Shown: positions 51,448 to 56,380 of the stretch, piece after piece | Numbering within the stretch: position 1 is the stretch's first letter | How the letters are laid out: the number at the start of each line of letters is the position of its first letter | Source of the DNA: Herbiconiux sp. | Lineage (GTDB): Bacteria; Actinomycetota; Actinomycetes; Actinomycetales; Microbacteriaceae | Assembly (NCBI RefSeq): GCF_023264855.1 | Contig: NZ_JAHFUW010000026.1 | Span: 1-56,380 of the forward strand | Length of the DNA: 56,380 bases | Reading direction: 5' to 3' | Translations under genes and position numbers: made by a program | The notes under the pieces: generated by a model | Seen by the model: the letters and a program-made list of their open reading frames with translations, nothing else | Database searches by the model: none | What the model was told of the DNA's origin: nothing

Positions 51448-52341
51448 ATGGCCATCTTCCTCACCGGCGCGACCGGTTACATCGGATCCGCAGTCCTCCG
51501 TCAGCTCCGCGCGCAGGGGCGCGACGTCGTCGCCCTCGTGCGCAGCGAGGAGAAGGCGGCGGAGCTTCAGCAGACCGGCGCGCACACCGTGCTCGGCTCG
51601 GTCACCGACCGCGAGCTCGTCACCAAGCTCGCACTCGACAGCGACGGCGTGATCCACACCGCCTCCCCCGGCGACGACTCCAGCGCGGCCACCGACGACA
51701 CGTTCGTCTCGGCCGTGTTCGCCGGGCTCGAGGGCAGCGACAAGCCGTACGTGCACACCGGCGGCATCTGGATCTTCGGCAACGGCTCCGACCTCACCGA
51801 GCGCACCCCGTTCGATCCGCCCGCACTCACCTCGTGGCGCGTGCCGATCGAGGCGCGGGTGCGCAGCGCCGCGGGCGTCAAGACGACGATCATCGCTCCT
51901 GGAATCGTGTTCGGGCACGGCGCCGGCATCCCCGCCCTGGTGGCGGGGGCGCCTCGGCGGTCGGATGCCTCGGGCGACCCGGCGCTGCAGATCGTGGGGT
52001 CGGGGTCGCAGCATTGGACCACGGTGTTCGTCGAAGACCTCGCCGAGCTGTACGTGCTCGCCTTCGACCTGGCCGACGCCGGCTCGTACTACATCGGCGC
52101 CAGCGGCGAGAACCCGACGGTGCGCGAGATCGGCGAGGCGGCCTCGGTGGGCGTCGGCCTCGAGGGGCGGGTCGCCCCGACCTCGATCGAGCAGGTTCAC
52201 GCCTGGCTCGGCGAGGGCTTCGGCGACGCGCTGCTGCTCGACCAGCAGGCCACCGGATCGGCCGCCCGCATCGACCTCGGCTGGGAGCCGAACGGCCCCA
52301 CCCTGCTCGACGAGCTGCGCTCGGGCTCGTACGTGGGCTGA
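51448..52341 (+). CDS. NAD-dependent epimerase/dehydratase family protein
   Basis: 297 residues, extended SDR. Cofactor loop [20 protein letters not shown], then [21 protein letters not shown]. The classical YxxxK catalytic pair is not obvious: the region has [15 protein letters not shown] and no clear Tyr-x-x-x-Lys, as in the atypical (NmrA-like/AlaD-type) members. It could be a reductase or a redox sensor. ATG 51448-51450 has TAGGAG upstream. Divergent from lepA. Confidence 0.85.
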   Translation: MAIFLTGATGYIGSAVLRQLRAQGRDVVALVRSEEKAAELQQTGAHTVLGSVTDRELVTKLALDSDGVIHTASPGDDSSAATDDTFVSAVFAGLEGSDKPYVHTGGIWIFGNGSDLTERTPFDPPALTSWRVPIEARVRSAAGVKTTIIAPGIVFGHGAGIPALVAGAPRRSDASGDPALQIVGSGSQHWTTVFVEDLAELYVLAFDLADAGSYYIGASGENPTVREIGEAASVGVGLEGRVAPTSIEQVHAWLGEGFGDALLLDQQATGSAARIDLGWEPNGPTLLDELRSGSYVG

Positions 52342-52372
52342 GGCGCGTCCCCGCGGCGCGGTGTGGCGTTCG

Positions 52373-52440
52373 AAAAGGCTGCAAATAACGGTGACCGACC
52401 CCGTACATGGCGTCGGTCTCCGTTATTTGCAGCCTTTTTT
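52373..52440. terminator. long nested hairpin, bidirectional terminator
   Basis: A perfect 19-bp stem (52373-52391 with 52420-52438) encloses a 7-bp inner stem (52393-52399 with 52412-52418). The plus strand ends in six T residues; the minus strand ends in four T residues inside the stem. It lies between the convergent SDR and panE genes. The AT-rich arms (GCAAATAACGG) stand out in this GC-rich sequence. No gene is seen in the rest of the 52342-52531 gap. Confidence 0.9.
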
Positions 52441-52531
52441 GCGTTGGGCACCGGCCGTCGACCTCGTTGACGGCGCGCTGCCGTGGGCGCGACGAGGGGA
52501 GGCCATCGAATGACTCAGGCGGGGGGGCGGC

Positions 52532-53530
52532 TCAGGCGCGGAGGGCGAGACGTGCCACCTCGGCGGGGGCGATGAAGGCGCCCTGCACCTCGACACGGTG
52601 GACGAGGGCAACGAGAGCCTCGTTGACGGGGGCGTCGCGGTCGGCCGCGCGCGCCTCGGTCACGACCGCGCCGTTGAGGTGGTCGATCTCGGTGAGCTGA
52701 CCGCGCCGGATGCTCTGCAGCGTCGAACCCGGATTCGGCGTCGCGCCGATGCGCCTGGACATCAGCCGCGGCAGCAGCTGCGCCACCGGCCGCGGTGCAC
52801 GCGCGAACACGCTGAGCAGTGCGTCGCTCAGGCCGAGCAGCGTCTCGAACCGCACGCCGCGCGCGCGGGCGACGCCGACCGCCTCGCGCATGCTCGCCGT
52901 GAGCACCGCCCGAAGGCCCGGGTCGGCGATCGTCTCCTGCACCGAGAGTCCGGTGATCGCCGGGAGCGCATTGACCTGGTTGACGATCAGCTTCGTCCAC
53001 TGCGCGCCGGTGAAGTTCGCCGTGGTCTCGATCGGCAGGAAGTCGCTCAGGGTCGCGCGGGCGAGCTCGAACGCCGGATCCGGCGTCGAGTCGAGGCGGC
53101 CGAGATAAGTCGAGGCGGGGGTGGTGATCGCCACCTCGCCGGGCGAGAGGAACGACGCGGCGAACAGCGCGAGCGCACCGATCACCGGCGTGGTGGGAAG
53201 CTGCTCGGCTGCCGCCTCCGCGCCACCCAGTCCGTTCTGCACGACGACCAGCGGCACCCCCTCGAGCACCGCCGCGTTGTCGGCCAGGGCCTGGTGGGCA
53301 TCCTGGGCCTTCACGCAGATCAGGGCCAGGTCGGGCGCCTGTTCCAGGGTCGCGGATGCGTGCACTCGCGCCGTGTGCTCGCCCCAGTGACCCGTGAGGT
53401 GCAGACCTCGCTCACGGACGGCGGCGAGCTGGGCACCGCGCGCCGTGACCGCCACCTCGTGGCCGTTCCTGTCGGCGAGCGCGGCGATCACGCCGCCCAC
53501 GGCTCCCGCGCCGATCACGGCGAGTTTCAT
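52532..53530 (-). CDS. panE: 2-dehydropantoate 2-reductase family protein
   Basis: 332 residues. N-terminal Rossmann motif LAVIGAGAVGGVIAAL, VVVQNGLGG in the middle, and the C-terminal helical domain with the family lysine in GAQWTKLIVNQVNALPAITG. It reduces ketopantoate in coenzyme A synthesis, or a related 2-keto acid; the family is broad and one substrate cannot be fixed. The ATG at 53528-53530 overlaps the aminotransferase stop by four bases. Confidence 0.85.
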   Translation of the reverse strand: MKLAVIGAGAVGGVIAALADRNGHEVAVTARGAQLAAVRERGLHLTGHWGEHTARVHASATLEQAPDLALICVKAQDAHQALADNAAVLEGVPLVVVQNGLGGAEAAAEQLPTTPVIGALALFAASFLSPGEVAITTPASTYLGRLDSTPDPAFELARATLSDFLPIETTANFTGAQWTKLIVNQVNALPAITGLSVQETIADPGLRAVLTASMREAVGVARARGVRFETLLGLSDALLSVFARAPRPVAQLLPRLMSRRIGATPNPGSTLQSIRRGQLTEIDHLNGAVVTEARAADRDAPVNEALVALVHRVEVQGAFIAPAEVARLALRA

Positions 53531-54717
53531 CGCGCGGAGACGAGGTCGGCGCCGGGTGACCCCGGGTCGGGCAGGCGGCGGATGCCTTCGAGCAGATCGG
53601 CCGACGACGCGGCGACGCACAATCGGATCCAGCCCTCGCCCGTCCGCCCGAAAGCGCTGCCGGGTGCGACGGCGACGCGTCGCTGGAGCAGGAGCCGCTC
53701 GGCCCAGGCGGCCACGTCACCGCCGCTGGCGTAGGTCACGTCCACCCAGAGATAGAAGGCGCCTGAGGGCTCGAGGTACCGGATGCCGCGCTCGCGCAGC
53801 GCGCTCGTGGCCAGCCGCAGGTTCTCGCCGTAGTGCTCGGCCGCGCGCTCGACCGACTCCTGCGAGCCGGTGAGGGCCGCCACCGCAGCGCGCTGGGCGG
53901 GCGTGTTCACGCAGCTGACCATCGCCTCCTGCGAGGCTCCCAAGAGGGTCGAGAATCCGGGCGGCATCAACAGCCAGCCCACGCGCGCGCCGGTGAGCGC
54001 GTAGGTCTTCGACGCGGAGAAGACGGTCAGAACACGCTCGAGGTCGCGCCCGTCGCCCTCGGCGGCGAGAGCGGCGATGCTCACGTGCGGCGCGCCGTAG
54101 GTGAAGCGCTCGTACACCTCGTCGCTGATCAGCCAGAGATCGTGCCGCCGGGCGAACGCGAGCAGTGCGCGCAGCGTGGGCTCGTCGAAGACCGCACCGA
54201 GCGGGTTGGACGGGGAGTTGACGATGATCACCCGGGTGCGGTCGGTGATGAGTCGCTCGAGCTCGTCGAGGTCGGGGGTGAATCCGGCCGAGGGGCGAAG
54301 CGGATACGGCACCGGCACGGCGGAGAGCAGGTGCGCGTTCATCGTGAAGGTCGTGTAGCCCGGATCGGGGACGAGCACCTCGTCGCCCGCGTCCAGCAGC
54401 AGCGTCATCGCCAGGTACAGGCCCTGGGTGGCGCCGACGGTCACCCACACCTGCTCGGGATCGGTGTCGATCCCGTTGCGTTCGGCGACGGTCTGCACGA
54501 TGGCGTTCCGAAGCTCGGGGATGCCCCCGTTCGGCGTGTAGTCGGTGTCATCGGCCGCCCAGGCGGCGGCACCCACGGCGAGCACCTCCGGCGCCACCGG
54601 AACGTCGGGCTCGCCCACGGCGAGGAAGACGACGTCCTCCAGCGACAGCGCGAGCTCGAAGATGCGGCGGATGCCCGAGGGCGGGACCGTGTCGGTGTGC
54701 GAGGCGAGACGTGGCAT
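53527..54717 (-). CDS. class I/II pyridoxal-phosphate aminotransferase
   Basis: 396 residues, AspC/AAT superfamily Ig-like. [16 protein letters not shown], the cofactor loop [13 protein letters not shown], the [11 protein letters not shown] strand, [13 protein letters not shown] and the Schiff-base lysine in [16 protein letters not shown] are intact. Amino donor unknown: aspartate, aromatic or branched-chain substrates are possible. The coupling with panE might suggest linked keto-acid metabolism, but this is only context. Confidence 0.88.
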   Translation of the reverse strand: MPRLASHTDTVPPSGIRRIFELALSLEDVVFLAVGEPDVPVAPEVLAVGAAAWAADDTDYTPNGGIPELRNAIVQTVAERNGIDTDPEQVWVTVGATQGLYLAMTLLLDAGDEVLVPDPGYTTFTMNAHLLSAVPVPYPLRPSAGFTPDLDELERLITDRTRVIIVNSPSNPLGAVFDEPTLRALLAFARRHDLWLISDEVYERFTYGAPHVSIAALAAEGDGRDLERVLTVFSASKTYALTGARVGWLLMPPGFSTLLGASQEAMVSCVNTPAQRAAVAALTGSQESVERAAEHYGENLRLATSALRERGIRYLEPSGAFYLWVDVTYASGGDVAAWAERLLLQRRVAVAPGSAFGRTGEGWIRLCVAASSADLLEGIRRLPDPGSPGADLVSAR

Positions 54718-54725
54718 AGGCTTCT

Positions 54726-54731
54726 ACGGTA
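54726..54731 (-). promoter_or_regulatory. aminotransferase -10 element, near-leaderless start
   Basis: TACCGT on the minus strand, eight bases before the aminotransferase ATG. Confidence 0.35.
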
Positions 54732-54764
54732 CCGCGTGGGCTTCGACTCCAGCCGGAGTTCGGA

Positions 54765-54793
54765 TTGTCCAGACGGTGCAGAACTGGTAATGT
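54765..54793 (+). promoter_or_regulatory. rpsT promoter
   Basis: TTGTCC (54765-54770), 17-base spacer, TAATGT (54788-54793). The predicted leader is about 115 bases long before the GTG of rpsT, with GC-rich stretches (54840-54880) that may fold. S20 synthesis is autoregulated at translation in E. coli; a similar role here is inferred. Confidence 0.7.
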
Positions 54794-54915
54794 TGCCTGT
54801 TGGCTTACGCATTCACGCTTTCGGCGGGATGCGAACAGCGAGTGGCTCCTTCCGCGGCCCGGCCGCAGCGGAGCATCGCACCGCATTCATCCGAACAGAT
54901 ACAGAGGTTATTTCC

Positions 54916-55176
54916 GTGGCAAACATCAAGTCGCAGATCAAGCGCATCGGCACCAACAAGAAGGCTCAGGAGCGCAACAAGGCAGTCAAGAGCGGGCTCA
55001 AGACCGCCATCCGCGCTACCCGCGAGGCCGTCGTCGCCGGCGACAAGAGCAAGGCCGAGACCGCGCTGGTCCTCGCCGGCAAGAAGCTCGACAAGGCCGT
55101 GTCCAAGGGCGTCATCCACAAGAACCAGGCCGCGAACCGCAAGTCGGCCATCGCGAAGCAGGTCGCCGCTCTCTGA
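54916..55176 (+). CDS. rpsT: 30S ribosomal protein S20
   Basis: 86 residues, all helical and basic: [54 protein letters not shown]. Full length for S20. The GTG start at 54916-54918 has AGAGG eight bases upstream; rare or weak start codons are known for rpsT in other bacteria and limit its translation. The gene has its own promoter and terminator. Confidence 0.96.
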   Translation: MANIKSQIKRIGTNKKAQERNKAVKSGLKTAIRATREAVVAGDKSKAETALVLAGKKLDKAVSKGVIHKNQAANRKSAIAKQVAAL

Positions 55177-55195
55177 GCCGCGTCCCCCGCGAATC

Positions 55196-55221
55196 AGGCT
55201 CCGCTTCGGCGGGGCCTTTTT
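55196..55221 (+). terminator. rpsT terminator
   Basis: A 9-bp stem with one G-U pair (AGGCTCCGC/GCGGGGCCT), a four-base TTCG-type loop and a T5 tail. A classic intrinsic terminator 20 bases after the rpsT stop. Confidence 0.92.
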
Positions 55222-55262
55222 CGTGTGCCCGGGCTGAGGGGAGCCTCCTTCGTCGCCCAGAC

Positions 55263-56330
55263 TCAGAGGGTTCCGCGGGCCGAGACGATGCTGATCATCC
55301 GTTCGAGGGCGAACACCGGATCGCGCCCGGCGCCCTTCACGCTCTCGTCGGTCTCGGCGAGTACCTGGATGCTGCGGCCGAGGCCCTCACCCGTCCAGCC
55401 GGAGAGATCGCGACGCGCGCGGTCGATCTGCCACGGCGCCATGCCGAGCTGACCGGCGAGCTGACCCGAACCCCCGCGGGTGCCGAGCACCTTGGCCATC
55501 GTGCGCAGCTTCATGGCGAACGCCGCCACGATGGGCACCGGATCGGCGCCCGAGGCGAGGGCGTGCCGCAACAGGCCGAGGGACTCGCCGTAGTTTCCGG
55601 CCAGCGCCGAATCGGCGACGGCGAAGGCGTTCGTCTCGACCCGCCCGGCGTAGTAGCGCTGAACGGTGACCTCCGTGATCTCGTCCGCCGAGTCGGACGC
55701 CAGCTGCGCGCAGGCGGCCGAGAGCTCGGCCAGGTCGTCGGAGAAAGCCGACACCAGCGCGCGGACCGCGCCGGGCGAGACCCGCTTGCCCGCCGCCCGG
55801 AACTCCGCCGAGGCGAATTCGTGCTTGTCGGAGTCGCGCTTCAGCTCGGTGCACACGATCTCGATGGCCACGCCGGATGCGGCGCGCACCGCCTCGAGCA
55901 GCTTCTTGCCGCGCACTCCCCCGCCGTGGCGCAGCACCACGTAGGTGTCGTCGGCCGGGTAGCCGAGGTAGGCGATGGCATCTTCGATCAGGGCGTCGGA
56001 GCACTTCTCGACTGCGGCGATGCGGATCAGCCGCGGCTCGGCGAACAGCGAAGGGCTGGCGATCGACAGAAGCTCTCCGGGCGCGTACGAGGCCGCGTCG
56101 ATGTCGGCCACCTCGAGACTCGGATCCTCCGCCTTCAGCAGATCGCGCAGCTGACGGATCGCCCGCTCGGCCAGGAAGGTCTCGGTGCCGGACACCAGGA
56201 TGACCGGCGCGGGCCGCACCTGGTTCCATTCCAGCTGCGGGATGGCGACCTTGGCGCTCGCCTTCGGCTTCGACGCCGTCGATCCGCCTCGTGCTGCCGC
56301 CACGGCCACCTCCTGTTTCGACCCGGCCAT
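55263..56330 (-). CDS. holA: DNA polymerase III delta subunit
   Basis: Clamp-loader wrench subunit that opens the sliding clamp. 355 residues. The first 30 residues are a variable Ala/Lys-rich extension; then VILVSGTETFLAERAIRQLRDLL, SLFAEPRLIRI (the clamp-binding segment), YVVLRHGGGVRGKKLLE, and the C-terminal collar domain. Convergent with rpsT. In Actinobacteria it usually follows comEC, which would lie to the right of the window. Confidence 0.92.
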   Translation of the reverse strand: MAGSKQEVAVAAARGGSTASKPKASAKVAIPQLEWNQVRPAPVILVSGTETFLAERAIRQLRDLLKAEDPSLEVADIDAASYAPGELLSIASPSLFAEPRLIRIAAVEKCSDALIEDAIAYLGYPADDTYVVLRHGGGVRGKKLLEAVRAASGVAIEIVCTELKRDSDKHEFASAEFRAAGKRVSPGAVRALVSAFSDDLAELSAACAQLASDSADEITEVTVQRYYAGRVETNAFAVADSALAGNYGESLGLLRHALASGADPVPIVAAFAMKLRTMAKVLGTRGGSGQLAGQLGMAPWQIDRARRDLSGWTGEGLGRSIQVLAETDESVKGAGRDPVFALERMISIVSARGTL

Positions 56331-56380
56331 CAGCCTAACCGCAGCCGCCGACCCCGGCCGCCCGGCGTCACCCGCCCGCG
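56331..56380. other. right edge, no feature
   Basis: Fifty bases upstream of holA. They are too few to tell whether they belong to an upstream gene; no promoter is recognisable. Confidence 0.3.

Overview
The window is a dense, conserved chromosomal segment of a high-GC Gram-positive bacterium (Actinobacteria). A Microbacteriaceae-like organism is my inference from gene order and protein style. Supporting signs are the typical actinobacterial 16S rRNA leader at the left edge, PriA-type HisA, ClgR, DUF3046 beside recA, a LysM protein divergent from lexA, DUF1844 and DUF1990 proteins, and the orders ftsK-pgsA-cinA-clgR-DUF3046-recA-recX-miaB-miaA-dapF and hrcA-dnaJ-rsmE-HIT-phoH-ybeY-corC-era. 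Nearly all genes lie on the minus strand, so transcription runs from high to low coordinates. I see no insertion sequence, prophage, CRISPR array, tRNA gene, defence island or biosynthetic cluster.

Layout from left to right: (1) 1-139, leader and promoter of an rRNA operon whose 16S gene should lie just left of the window. (2) 348-7994, arginine genes argC-J-B-D-F-H, then a small membrane protein and a 3-methyladenine DNA glycosylase. (3) 8026-17308, the translation block infC-rpmI-rplT-(SpoU methyltransferase)-pheS-pheT, with a four-gene glutamate-type ABC transporter between the methyltransferase and pheS. (4) 17537-21993, DUF1844, an SseB-like protein and hisC-B-H-A. (5) 22117-25706, an SOS-controlled LysM protein, lexA, hflX and an RsmC-like methyltransferase. 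(6) 25757-36258, dapF, miaA, miaB, recX, recA, DUF3046, clgR, cinA, pgsA and ftsK. (7) 36547-46515, RNase J, dapA, and the era-to-hrcA run. (8) 46790-56330, a DUF4870 membrane protein, hemW, DUF1990, lepA, an NAD-dependent epimerase, panE, an aminotransferase, rpsT and holA.

The genes mostly serve amino-acid supply (arginine, histidine, lysine/DAP, glutamate uptake), translation and ribosome quality (IF3, L35, L20, S20, LepA, HflX, YbeY, RsmE, Era, PheST), tRNA modification, and DNA repair with its control (LexA, RecA, RecX, Mpg). The most informative signals are regulatory. They are an ATC start codon and hairpin leader for infC; near-identical SOS boxes at recA and at the LysM gene; a second, PafBC-type promoter at recA; a CIRCE operator over the hrcA -10; a 17-bp palindrome before clgR; two mutually exclusive stems between miaA and dapF; two very long nested hairpins between convergent genes; and about a dozen genes with a TANNNT hexamer 6 to 8 nt before the start codon, the mark of leaderless transcripts.
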